Positions 46,194 to 57,442 of a stretch of DNA of 64,000 bases are shown here, piece after piece. This DNA comes from Polytrichum commune. Its lineage: Eukaryota > Streptophyta > Polytrichopsida > Polytrichales > Polytrichaceae. How positions within the stretch are numbered: position 1 is the stretch's first letter; each line of letters opens with the position of its first letter. Position numbers and translations under genes: made by a program. The stretch covers positions 18,230,001 through 18,294,000 of the forward strand of contig OX485804.1 of the NCBI GenBank assembly GCA_950295325.1, given 5' to 3'. The notes below the pieces were generated by a model, which saw nothing but the letters and a program-made list of their open reading frames with translations, did not search any database and was not told where the DNA came from.

Positions 46194-49100
46194 ATGACAG
46201 AAATCGGGGCAGGAGGAGGACCTCAGACCCGGGTCACCTCAGAAGAAGGTAGGCAGATTGCGTAATTTTATAGATTGCTATGTAATTTTGATGGTAGCCT
46301 TTCTTGCATCCATTGTTCAACAAAAAAATGCAAGCAAATTGAAGAAGGTTGTGTCAGTTTTTTTTTGCCATGGCGAAGCTTTGTTTTGCGATCAAATTAA
46401 GATGAAGCAATTTTAGACAGGGAATATGCTGAAGGAGAACTTGGTTCCACCTTTCTGCAGTTGGTATTTAGCTGTATTGTGCAGGTATCATTTTTTCAAT
46501 GTCACAGTGGGTAAGGGTATTGAATGAAAATTAAAAAAATTGATTCCTTGCAGGTCATTTTATTAAAAATATTTTAAAGGTGTCTACATGCATACATACA
46601 TACATACATACATACATATGTATGTATAGGTATTACCATGAAATTTCACATAATTTATGTGCAAAACTCAAGTGTATCAACACTGGTATGTGATACCGTC
46701 CGGGTTGAGTATTTTATACCTGCACACATATCCTTATTGATACCTTGGTTTAACAAAATACCCACACACTATTCGTGTCAAGTCCAGTGGAGGAGATTCT
46801 CAGTTTGCCTCAATGTGGTGCAGTGGCGGAATTTCTGGGGTCCATTCCACTTTTACAGCAGCTGCTGGGGACTTCCGTGCAGAAAATTGCTGCAGTTGTC
46901 AAGCCTATGCGATTTGGTGAGTGGGTGTTGATGCCAAGCAGATGATAATGTTTCTCGACATTTTAGTTTTTTTCAGGATCTGATTGCCTGTGTTTGTTTA
47001 TGACATCCAATTTAAAATATCTGCATCATCACTCCATTACTCTACTTATTACTTCTGCTTTCAACAGTGGACTCCGCTTTACATACAAAATCTTTGCATC
47101 TGAATGTGGTAGAAGTTGATCACTGTTTAACCTCTGCCTTTAAACGATTGCCCTCTAAATATCTATAGAGCTCCCCAAACTAATGACCCCAAATGGAACA
47201 AGGCTCACATATTGGGACATGGGATATAAAATGGAGATGTTTGGTATTGCTGTGTCCATAATTTCCTACCCATTTTTTGTTACTGTGGGTAAGAAATTAT
47301 GGACATAATGTGCAGATTATGTACATGGATATAGTGGATGCCTGCATCATTTGTTCTCTCGACCTTTGTTTATGCTTTATATCTCCTTGACATCAGTTTG
47401 CAATACAAGGACCTGTTGTGTAGGGTCTAATAACCTGAAGTTATTTGTCACGTGAATAAAAATTCTGGGGAGTCATTTGTACTATGACAAACGTTTCTTT
47501 GGCTGTTTGGGCTGTTTGGGCTGTTGTGGGACTCTTAGGTTGTTTGAAAAATCATTTTGTTTCTTGACGACTCTGCATTATTATCCTTGGTTTTTCATTT
47601 TTAACTGCAACTGCCTTCAATTTATGTCATGAAAGGATTGTGATGGAAAGAAATGTCAATTTTGAGGATTGCATTCATGTGCAGAAAAAGGGGAGTTACT
47701 GCTACGAGAGGGTTCACCTGGAGAAGGACTTTACTTTCTTTGGCAAGGAGAGGTATTTCAAAGGCCTTTTAAATGTGATCATTTGGAATGCTTGTCGAGT
47801 AGATATTATAGTCTTCAACGGTTGTTCCTCTCCACTATTGACAACATCATTGAAGCAATCGTTTGTTGTTCAATTCACTTGCAGGCAGAGGTATCACTTC
47901 CTAGCAGTGGGGAGAAATTGGGCCATACTAGGGCTACCTTGAAGCCAGGGGATTATTTCGGATTTGGTGAGGGCTTGCTTAAAGATTGCTGAAATAAAAT
48001 CTCAAGTAGAATAGGGGAACGTGGGGTTTTGAGTACAGAGATTATCAATTGCTAAACTGTTATCTTCTGACCATGCAATGCTCCAATGTGCTATTAAATA
48101 AGAATGCAGACCAATGAGCTTTTTGTGTGTTTGACTGCAGCTTGTGCTGGACCAAATAAGACTCTCCATAAAGTGGATGTTACCGCTGTTACTGAGGTTA
48201 GTTGTTGTTGAGCACAATGGTCTTGTACTACTTGTTTGTTGCAATCCTGTTAAGGATTGTGGCATGTAATGTGAAAAATTAATTGGACCACAAGCCCCCT
48301 AGTTACCCTTACCTCAGCATTATGTCTGTTGTTGTTTCACTTTGACTTGGTGATCCCCTAGAACCCATGATAATACCTTTTATCGTCTTTGGCTCGATAA
48401 ATAGTGTGGCCAATGTAACATTTTTTTGTGATAGTACTTGTGAATCAAAGTCGTTTGTAACTTGTTATACAAGGTTTAATGTGGAGGTTTGCATGTTGGA
48501 CGCCACCACCTTTCGTGTTATTGAGGGCTTGGTTCTTGTGGCGATGTTTTGAAAAGATTTCACATGGAAATATCCCATCAACAAAACTGTAACATTTTGC
48601 TCTATATTCACAACTGCAGGTAACTTGTTTTGTACTTCATCATGAGAATGCTGATTTGCTTTATAGTATGTCTACTTGGGCACAAGAGCCGAAGGAAGGT
48701 GATGTTGCATTACTTGAGCGCATATTGCAGCTGGAGACACTAGAGGTAAAACTCACTCCCCATATTTTATTATTATTTTCTGCTGAAATGGACGGTAGAG
48801 TTTCAAAATTGGATTTATCAGGAACTCAACCATGATATGGATCATGGGACATTAGTTAGTCAGTTACTATATAGTTTTCAACACATGCAGCACGTGCTAT
48901 GATATCTTTGGCAATAGCATGGCAAACTTTTGAGGACACCTTAAATGGTGGTCTCAAAAGTTTGACAAGGAGTTCATATTGATGTCTTTTGGCCAAAGTT
49001 AAATGCCTCTTCTTCATTTCAAACAAAATTGGGGGTTCTGACACTACACGAACACCCCTTAAACATTATAAAATGTCAAAAGTGGGGCAGAACTCCTTAC

Positions 49101-52100
49101 CAAAACATGGGTGTTGAGAGACTTTAAGGATGTCTTTAGAAGGAACACTTCAGGCCCCGAATCTATTTCTTAATCAACACTGCAATGATCCAGTAGGGTT
49201 TTTAGTTTAGATTTATTAGGAACTCAATCAGGATACGGATCATTGGCATATTACTTAGTCGGATACAATGCAGTATTAAACACATGAGGTATGTGCTTTG
49301 ATACCTTTGGTTGGCAGGTTGATTTGTATCGAGGATTTACAGAAGAAGAATACCCTTCTTTTGGTGGCAATGTGTTTGGTGGGCAGTTACTGGGCCAAGT
49401 AAGCGACTGAAACTATCCTCTGCTATTTGCTTGTGATTTGGAGACTTCCCTACACTGATTATGGTAAATAGTGGGGGCAGATGTAGAGTGCAACTTACCC
49501 TGGGCTACCTTATACTGTGGCCTACAATACACAACATCATGGAAGTAAATAGTGTGCAACCCTAGTCACCCTTGTCATGCCTTTGTGATATACCTACCTC
49601 CATATCCTATGTTGGAAGTCTTTCAAATTCACATTATTTCAATCCAACAAAAACATTGTAACGTACAACATGGACCTTTGATGTTGAATATATGGTGTGC
49701 ATATAGTGTGCATCCGCAATATTGTGACTTACTCTGGGCGGCCTTATAGCTTGGCCCTCAAAATTCACCATCACAGAGGACAAGAAAATAGTGTGCAACC
49801 CTCATTACACTTGTCATGCCCTGGTGATATGCCCACCTCCTTCCCCTATGTTGGAAGTCTTCCAAATGAACACTATTTTTAATGCAACAGAAACATTGTA
49901 CCCTACAACAAGGACCTTTGATGTTGAATACTGTGGGTTGATATTTAGTGTGCATCCAGGGTACTTTTTAGTGTGGAAATGAGCTCTTGGGGGGGGGGGG
50001 GGGGGGGGGCGGCTGCACTATTTACCATAATCAATATGTTTGTGGACACAATTTTCTGGCAAAATTAGTTTGAACGCAAATTCTTTATCAGTTGGAAGTG
50101 TGAAAATGAAAATGTAAAGACTCAAAAATTGGTGCATGTTGCAGGCTTTAGCAGCTGCCAGCCAATCTGTAGACCCTGTGCTTCTGGTGCACAGCCTTCA
50201 CTCTTATTTTCTCCGCACTGGAGATGATCAACGTATGTTCCTGTCAGCTACATTCAAACTCCTTGTACTACATCAGAAATAGCAAAGACCTCACTTCCAG
50301 TAATAAGGTTGAATCTCTGCACAAGCAATGAATAAAATATAAAAACCTGGGAATGAATGTCTATTTGGGATTGAATGCCAGTTGATCACCAGAAGTCTTC
50401 TCCTGAGAATCTTGTGGATCTTAGTTGGTGCAGAAAGTAATCCTCTGTTTATTGTTGTTGGATGCAGTACCATTAATCTACAAGGTTGATAGAACTCGAG
50501 ACGGCCACACATTTGCAACACGGCAGGTGTTTGCAATGCAAAAGGGTCGAGTGATTTTTACAATGTATGCTTCGTTTCAGGTAATCCTCTCTATTATTCA
50601 ACTGCTTGAGTGATATTTTGGAGAGCTCATGGATTTGTGTGCTAAGAGGTCTTAATAAAATCAGAGGTTTCTCAAAAGCTTATTATCGAGTCTGGGTTTG
50701 AGTAATTCCTTCAGCAAAGCCATCGAGGACATGATCCAACTAGTTTTAACATCCTTAAACAGAACTGTATATTTGGTATTCTGGTCTTCTAGTCGAAGTT
50801 TGCCTACAGGACAGAGGCACATGATCATATTATTGTGTTTGTTCATTTTACAGAGGCCTGAAGAGGGACTTGAACATCAGGAAATTATGCCAATTGTACC
50901 AGCTCCAGATAAGGTAGGAAATCATCTCGGGGCGATCACACCCCCTTATGTTTCATAACCATGTGCGATAAAAGTTTGCTACCCTATATTATATGCCATA
51001 GATAAATTTAAAAATTATGATCATTTTTCTACATATACATAACCATTGATAATATCTTTTGTATATTTTTTTGAAGTTTTTAGTCATCTTCATTTTTTGT
51101 AGTAATTTTTTTAGTTCAATTTTGTGTCATTCTAGTTAGAAACAGTATGTTTTATAAAAAAACAAATCATCAAATTTGGTTACCATTTTTTACTATGTAA
51201 TAGATACCGTGTATATCTACTCATGAAAAAAATTTGATAAAATTTTGACCCATTTTGATGGTGCTTTATGTAAAAAGTAGATTTTTTTTTTAATGCGCGT
51301 GGTGTTCAACTTGACTATGGAGTGCACCCCCCGGGGAAATCATTGTTGTATTTCAGTGTGTGTTGCCAGGGTTATGTAGTTCGTCTTTCAGGAAAGAACT
51401 AATTGTGTCTTGTCATGTTTCACAGCTTTTACTTAAGGAGGAGCTACATAGAAGATACTTGTTTGATCCTCGAATCCCATTGTAAGTTATCTTTATGCCT
51501 CCTATTCTTGGCAACGTTAACCCTTTCTTGACAAAGCAAACCCAAGGGGATCTCTCTTTGTTTTAAGTGTTTTCATGGGTTTTCATGTAGTTGTTTGTTG
51601 CATCAGGAAGGATAGGGAAGACTTTGTCAAGAGGACCCGGAATCCATCTCCTGTGGATGTCAAGGAAACTGAACCGACTGATAAAATTTCTTCTGTAGTC
51701 CTGCCACAATGGTACTTACTCCACCTCAATTCTGAGTACTCTGGGCTGAAGTCTGGTGTTGTTGTATATTCCTGCAAGTTTAATAAGAAACGTCTGCTTT
51801 GTCCTTCTAAATCTTTGTATTATGCCACACATCCTCTCAAATCCCTCATTCGTTGCAATGCAGGCAGACAGTATGGATAAAAGCAAAAGGGAAATTAACA
51901 GATGAGCCAGCGCTTCACCGGTATGTATTCTGTATCTTAGGTAGTTTAGGGTTTAGGGTTGCTGAGATTCGTTTATGTGCTATTTGCCTTCATGGTGGCC
52001 TTTGGGATGTTTTTGGCTTCCTGTTAGTCTTGTTCTTGCCTTTTTCTTCTTTTTTTGGATCTGGTAAATTCTTCATCTAGAAGAAACTCGTAACTTTAGG

Positions 52101-53854
52101 TCATATCTTATGTGTGCTTTGCCTCGCCTTATATGGTTACTCTTCTTGGACGGATGCCTATGTTGTATATGCAAAGGTTGTATTTAAGCATGGACACCAA
52201 AAATGACATGTATTATGATAAGATTGGACTACATACTCAAATTATAGACACAGTTTTAGGTCCAACACTTGGGAGGCCCTATGCATCTCCACTTTGAAGT
52301 CAGTTCTGACTCAGAAAAATGAAATGACAATCTTCGTGATCCAGAATTGCTAACTGAATGTGATAATTCCTGAGCCAATCCAATGGCTATAAATGTATGT
52401 GATGCTTGAAGCGCCCACAATAAGATCATGTACAATAAGACCATGTACCTTATACAAAATCTCAGAATTTCCCTCTTTCATTCTGAAGTTGGTTGGTCCA
52501 GATCCATAACTCTCTTTGACATTTGGTATCCTCAGGTGTGCAGCTGCTTATTTGTCTGATTGGACATTTTTGGACACATCCTTGAGGCCCCATACAACTC
52601 ACAGATCAGAAATGCGGCTTCTAAGTCTGGATCACTCGTATGATTTCTCATAATTTCTCTGCCAAAAGGATACACTTGAAATTTGGCTACAATATTGTAG
52701 AGTTCAGTCTGGTAGTTTTCCTACAGCTAGATGTATCAAGGAAAACTGAAACTGTTCCATGTTGTCAAGATTTTATTTTGACATTTAAATCGGTGATGCA
52801 GAATGTGGTTCCATAAGCCATTCAGGGCTGATGAGTGGCTCCTCTTTTGGGTACGCATTGGGCAATGCCTGTGACAGTCCATTTCCTGATTACGTCAATA
52901 TTATTTGGAGTAGATTATGTCTGCATTCCAGCTACTATCAAGTTGAGGCATGTGCATACTAACTGTGAGCGTTATCATAAAGTCTCTTGCAGTGGCAGAT
53001 AATAAGATGCATTTTTGTAAGTGTATAATCCTGGCTTACAGCAGTGAAAGACAGAAAGATTATGAGAATGATTTGTGATACCTGGAATGCACTTGCAGCA
53101 ATCAAGCCCCCAAGCAAGCAATGGTCGAGGATTAGTTTTTGGTCATTTTTATACTCAAAGTGGGGAGGTAAGGTTTTTGAATTGTCAGTATCTTTGATTG
53201 TTCCCCTAATTGTTCCATGTCCTCTTTGCCTGTCTGCATATTTTGAATCTCTGGAATCATAAATGATTGTTTAGGACAAATACTGTACATCCGCATAGGA
53301 TGATCTCACATGAAGCTGTGGAAACAATATAAATATTTTCTTTCCTAACCTATCCAGAGCTCACTAAGAGTACATATACCTAGAACTAACACTGAACCTA
53401 ATACCAACACTATGTAGTATGTACATACATTTGGAGGCTTCAAATGTATGACAGTGGTACATAATGTTGGTTTTTAGGTCATATGTTGGTTTTGGGTACT
53501 TAGAGAGTCTAAATTCAGCTGTGGTAACGATACACATATTTCTATTCTAACTTACCTGGAGCTCACTAACAGTACATATACCCAGAACTAACACTGAACC
53601 TAATACCAACACTACATGCTATGTACCATAATCATACATTTGGGGGCATGATTATGGTACCGAAATGCATGACAGTGGTACATAGTGTTGGTTTCTAGGT
53701 CAAGTGTTGGTGTGGTATCCTGAGAGTCTAAATTGAAGAATCGTCTATAAATTCAAGGCCTGAATTTTGTTCTGTGCAGCTTGTTATGTCAGCTTCTCAA
53801 GAAGGATTGTTGCGGAAAGTGAAGCCAGTTGCTGCAGCCAAGTCAAAACTTTGA
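46194..53854 (+). CDS. ACH: Peroxisomal acyl-CoA thioesterase with cyclic-nucleotide-binding domain
   Basis: Seventeen exons give 456 aa: 46194-46248, 46788-46916, 47685-47752, 47885-47966, 48141-48196, 48620-48745, 49318-49398, 50145-50232, 50468-50580, 50854-50913, 51426-51481, 51607-51711, 51864-51920, 52536-52637, 52802-52850, 53099-53167 and 53780-53854. All introns are GT-AG and phases close. Residues about 20-150 form a cyclic-nucleotide-binding-like domain ([21 protein letters not shown]). Two TesB-type hotdog domains follow: [14 protein letters not shown] (190-203), [14 protein letters not shown] (236-249), then SLDHSMWFH (389-397) and QEGLLR (439-444). Asp391 and Gln439 align with the TesB catalytic Asp and Gln; Ser412 sits where the Ser/Thr lies. 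The C-terminus is SKL, a peroxisome import signal. The family hydrolyses acyl-CoA to free acid and CoA. The start context is weak, so the exact N-terminus is less sure. Confidence 0.94.
46587..46627. repeat. CATA microsatellite in thioesterase intron 1
   Basis: About six CATA units followed by the inverted TATG form (ATACATATGTATGTAT), so the tract is partly self-complementary. Confidence 0.9.
47253..47305. repeat. 20-bp stem hairpin in thioesterase intron 2
   Basis: TGTCCATAATTTCCTACCCA and TGGGTAAGAAATTATGGACA pair with one mismatch around a 13-base T-rich loop. Confidence 0.8.
49494..49975. repeat. Direct tandem duplication, about 237-bp unit, in thioesterase intron 7
   Basis: Copies start near 49494 (CTTACCCTGGGCTACCTTAT) and 49729 (CTTACTCTGGGCGGCCTTAT). 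Both contain AATAGTGTGCAACCCT, CTTGTCATGCC, CCTATGTTGGAAGTCTT, GAAACATTGTA or AAAACATTGTA and GACCTTTGATGTTGAATA. Confidence 0.88.
49989..50009. repeat. Run of 21 guanines
   Basis: An uninterrupted G tract in intron 7 of the thioesterase gene, just after the tandem duplication. It could form G-quadruplex structures in DNA or pre-mRNA and its length may be an assembly estimate. Confidence 0.85.
50926..51335. mobile_element. hAT-like MITE in thioesterase intron 10
   Basis: Second copy of the family at 18668-19088, 410 bp. Shared interior blocks include CCTATATTATATGCCATAGA, TGTAGTAATTTTTTTAGTTC, TTTTATAAAAAAACAAATCA and GTGTATATCTACTCATGA. It is flanked by GAAATCAT on both sides (50918-50925 and 51336-51343), an exact 8-bp duplication. 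The ends CTCGGGGCGATCACACC and the inverted GGAGTGCACCCCCCGGG have drifted. The left target copy begins four bases past the exon 10 donor. Confidence 0.9.
53312..53735. repeat. Tandemly duplicated fold-back in thioesterase intron 16
   Basis: Two copies (about 53312-53515 and 53516-53735) each contain GAGCTCACTAA, AGTACATATACC, AGAACTAACACTGAACCTAA and TACCAACACTA. Each then folds back through TGACAGTGGTACATA and (A)GTGTTGGTTT. The second copy also holds the perfect hairpin GTACCATAATCAT/ATGATTATGGTAC. Confidence 0.8.
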
Positions 53855-56490
53855 GGAGAATCTCGAATGAGTCACATTGCCAAAGCCGCTGATCCTGAAA
53901 CTGAACAGAACAGCTGAATTCATGTGATAGCAGATAAAATGGGACAAGTTTTTCAAGAACGTCCCCTTTTATGTGGTTTTGTTCTGGAGAGTGGTTCTTC
54001 TAGCATGTGAGTGACATGGAATTCAGGTGTTACAAGCGAGGGACTTGCTCCAGGTGCCATTGCTATGTCTTTGAGATTATCATGTATTTAAGGTGTGTGG
54101 GCCTTATACAGTGCCCTTTTTTAATTAGACACCTATATTTCAGTGGTATATGTCAAGGTTTGTAGTGATGAATGGACACCAACATCACATGTTATGATGA
54201 TGTTGGACAATGTGTTCAAAAGTTCGACACCATTCAAGTTTCAACAATTGACACACTCATGAGGGCCTACGTGATTACTTAAATAGAAAGAGAGACTTCA
54301 CCTTGACAATCTTCAAGATTTGCAATTCCTGATCGGATGAGACAATTTCCATTCTGAACCCATGCCCAAAATTGTCTCTGTGGTTGGAAGTGCACTTCAC
54401 AAGAGGGCCCACACACTCATAGTCCCTACACTTGGATAAAGTGATTTGCTATATCTGCAATTCTAAATCGGCTAGTTTGAACTAGTAAGACCAGCATGCA
54501 TATATAATAATGAGATGATCTGAGATAAATGGCTTTGAAGGTTCAAGTAGGCATTGCTCCCAGTATTCCATTCTGCCAAATCATCCAAGGACATGAAACA
54601 TTCACCATTTTGGCATGGATAAATTCAGGACAAATTTTAGTAATATGCACAGATTTGAAAATCTACAACAGGAGCAAGTGCCTTGAAATATGTTTTCATA
54701 AATCATTTCCAAGAAAGGAAAAATAAATAAATTTTGGCAACATTTCAACAGTTTTGCAACCAAAGCTCCTAATATCTCCAAAATCAACTTGAGTTGGATG
54801 AGAGTATATGCAAAAAGAAATCCCTACTTGAAGTTTTGAACTCACTTCAAAAATTCTAGAATATTTTGTATTTGCTAAAGGGCATAACATTAATTAGTTG
54901 ATGAGTTATGTTCATGGGCCCTACAATAGATTCGAGAATAAAGCCTGTCGGAATCCCAATGTTGTAGAATGAATTTAAAGTCAAGGCAGTTGAACACAAC
55001 TCATCAGTGGAATAATGTTATGGGGTGCCGTGTGGGTCATCAATTGTTTCATTGGGCCATCAAGTTCATATTAGCCTCTACCTCACGGAGGCTACCGTAC
55101 TCCGCCACTCTAGGGAATTAGTTGGTTTGACACCATCCTAATGTACTTTTAGTCCCATAAGCCTTTCAGCCTCGCAAACTCTCAAATCGATTTTATTTCA
55201 TTTCATTGGCCTTTCAAAAAACAAAAGAAAGCATCACTTAGAACTCGAAGAATATTGTAGGCTAATAGCATGCTAGGTGGTTAATAACTCAAAATATTCA
55301 AGCCTAATTTTTTGGAAATTATTGGGCTGAATGGCCTAAATGAAAGAAAAATAATCATCAAAATGCCTAAATTTTAGAAAATTTGGTGCATTGGAACAAC
55401 CTCTATTGATCATGAGCACAAAACGATAGAAAACATTGTTCACAATCCTAATTAGCACACTAAGACGCCTTAACCTAAACCCTCAAGGCTAACATCACGT
55501 ACTTAGCCGACATGAATGAATGAAAAAATTAGTTATAGCATGTGGATTTCTATGTAGGATATGCTATGTGCCTAAATGAATAAACATATGTATACATTTA
55601 CATATTTGCCCAAGTTTTCATAAATATCTTTATATACCGTCTAAGTCCTTTTCTATGAAATTAATCAATTCTTGGGCAAGATTTTCCCAACCTAGTATCA
55701 ATCTACGGTATACATCCATTATTTTAAGATTGCAATACACATTAATTAAGGCCACTTAACACTATGGCCAAGGGGCACAACCATGATCTTGTGAGGCCCT
55801 TGAGCTTATTCAAAGGCCGAACCAACATATGGAAATTGTAATAGTGTGGTCACATGCCTACGGCTCTACTGTAAAGGCATAGGCAACGGGACTCCCAACC
55901 AAATGCTATTTCATTACGATCCTAATCACGTGAGCCCTTCCACACAATAAGTTATAAATAATCAAGGGTTGTGGGATTTTGAAGTATCATGGTCTCTCAA
56001 GTTTGTATTAGATCGGCCCATCTCTTTGAGGTGGGCTTCATGCAAATTCCAGTCAATTATGAAACATTATCTGCTTATGTTATGTACGACTCCATGTAGG
56101 TTATTTATCCATTCAAACTTTCTTTGTCTTTGAGGTCTCAAGCTCTAGTGTAAAGTGAAGTGGGATAGTCTTAGTTTTCCACTAATGAGAGATTTTAGAT
56201 TTCAATGGTCATGGACCCTCAAGCTTCAGTGTACATTTCACCTCAGCCACATTCAATTCAAAAGAAATTAAGACCAATGGACTATTCAACTTTTTAGCTC
56301 CAATTATTTTAGAATTCAAAGTGTAGCCACAACTCACCCTACATGATTCCAACTTGGAATGTTGCTTGTCCATAGAATTTTGAAGGTTTTTCCATTAAGT
56401 CCTCAAGGTTGAGATGGACAATTTTGTCCGGATAGTGAGTTGCCCATAATTTTTTTTTGATTAGCCTTGTGGCATGTGGCAACCAAGATA
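53855..56490. other. 3' flank of thioesterase and gene-free DNA
   Basis: No gene is supported. A dispersed repeat copy lies at about 54110-54480. Sequence at about 55080-55210 (AGGGAATTAGTTGGTTTGAC, then AGTCCCATAAGCCTTTCAGC) resembles 63835-63930. The inverted partner of the chorismate synthase intron repeat lies at about 55910-56160. Confidence 0.5.
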
Positions 56491-57442
56491 TACCGTAGTT
56501 TACTAGCAGGTTCGGCAACTTGCTGCCTAATATTTAATTAAAGTTCAAAAAGTAGGTTCGGCACCTAAAAATAGTATATTAGTATTTTCGACAATTTTCT
56601 CTTTTAATTTTTAAAATTTCAGCTTAAATTAATTTTCTATTTTCTATTTAAGCTTATATCTTGTACATCTCTCTTGCATTGAATGACAAGTAAGATAAGA
56701 TGTGAATGAAGAGTTGAGAATGCTCTGTGCTTTATGCAAGTAGAGTGGAGTTGTGTTCAACAATGCATATGGGATATGTAAACTTTGAGGTGAAGCACCT
56801 AATTAGACTTCATTTTTATAACACGCATAACTTTTGCATAGAGTCTTCAAATGACATAAAAAGTTTTGCAGGTGAAAGATTACTTGATTTCTAAACTTTT
56901 CTTAGACCAACAAAATTCCAAAAAAGTTGATCTTCTATGCACAAATGAGATCCGAAAAACTGTTATGAACGCATTTTAATTTTTTGATCTTTACACAGCT
57001 GCAATGTTTTGTCCATATCTTTTGCATAAAGACTTATTTTGACACAAAACTTGTTGGAGGTAGAAGAAGGATTGATTTCTCAACTTTTGTTAGTTGGACA
57101 AAATTCTATAAAACTTCATCTTCTATGCTCAATTGGACTCCAAAAATTTGTGTACAACACATTTGAAAAGCCTCACCTAGAGTCTTGCTACTCCTTAACC
57201 CATATTCTTTGTGGACTAATGTAAGTGAGCTTGATTACAAAAGGAGCACCTTCTCTCCTTCAAAATTCATATAAGCTTCCACTGTAAGTAAAACTCTAGT
57301 GAGAAGTAAAAATTTCTTATTTTTCGGCAATTTTGAAAAATAATTAATTTTATATTAGGCAAAAAATGCCAATAATATTCCAAAATTTTAGGCATCTATT
57401 TTTAGAATTATTTTGTGCCGAACCTGCTATTAAACTACGGTA
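56491..57442. mobile_element. 952-bp inverted-repeat element
   Basis: The left end TACCGTAGTTTACTAGCAGG then TTCGGCA and the right end TGCCGAACCTGCTATTAAAC then TACGGTA are inverted copies of about 27 bp with one or two mismatches. Inside, a unit of about 170 bp is repeated (about 56820-56990 and 56996-57170), both parts containing ATCTTCTATGC. There is no transposase. Confidence 0.75.

Noticed and set aside
51939-51962. Telomere-like TTTAGGG repeats
   Set aside because: Only about two adjacent units are present, in an intron, which is too few for a telomeric tract.
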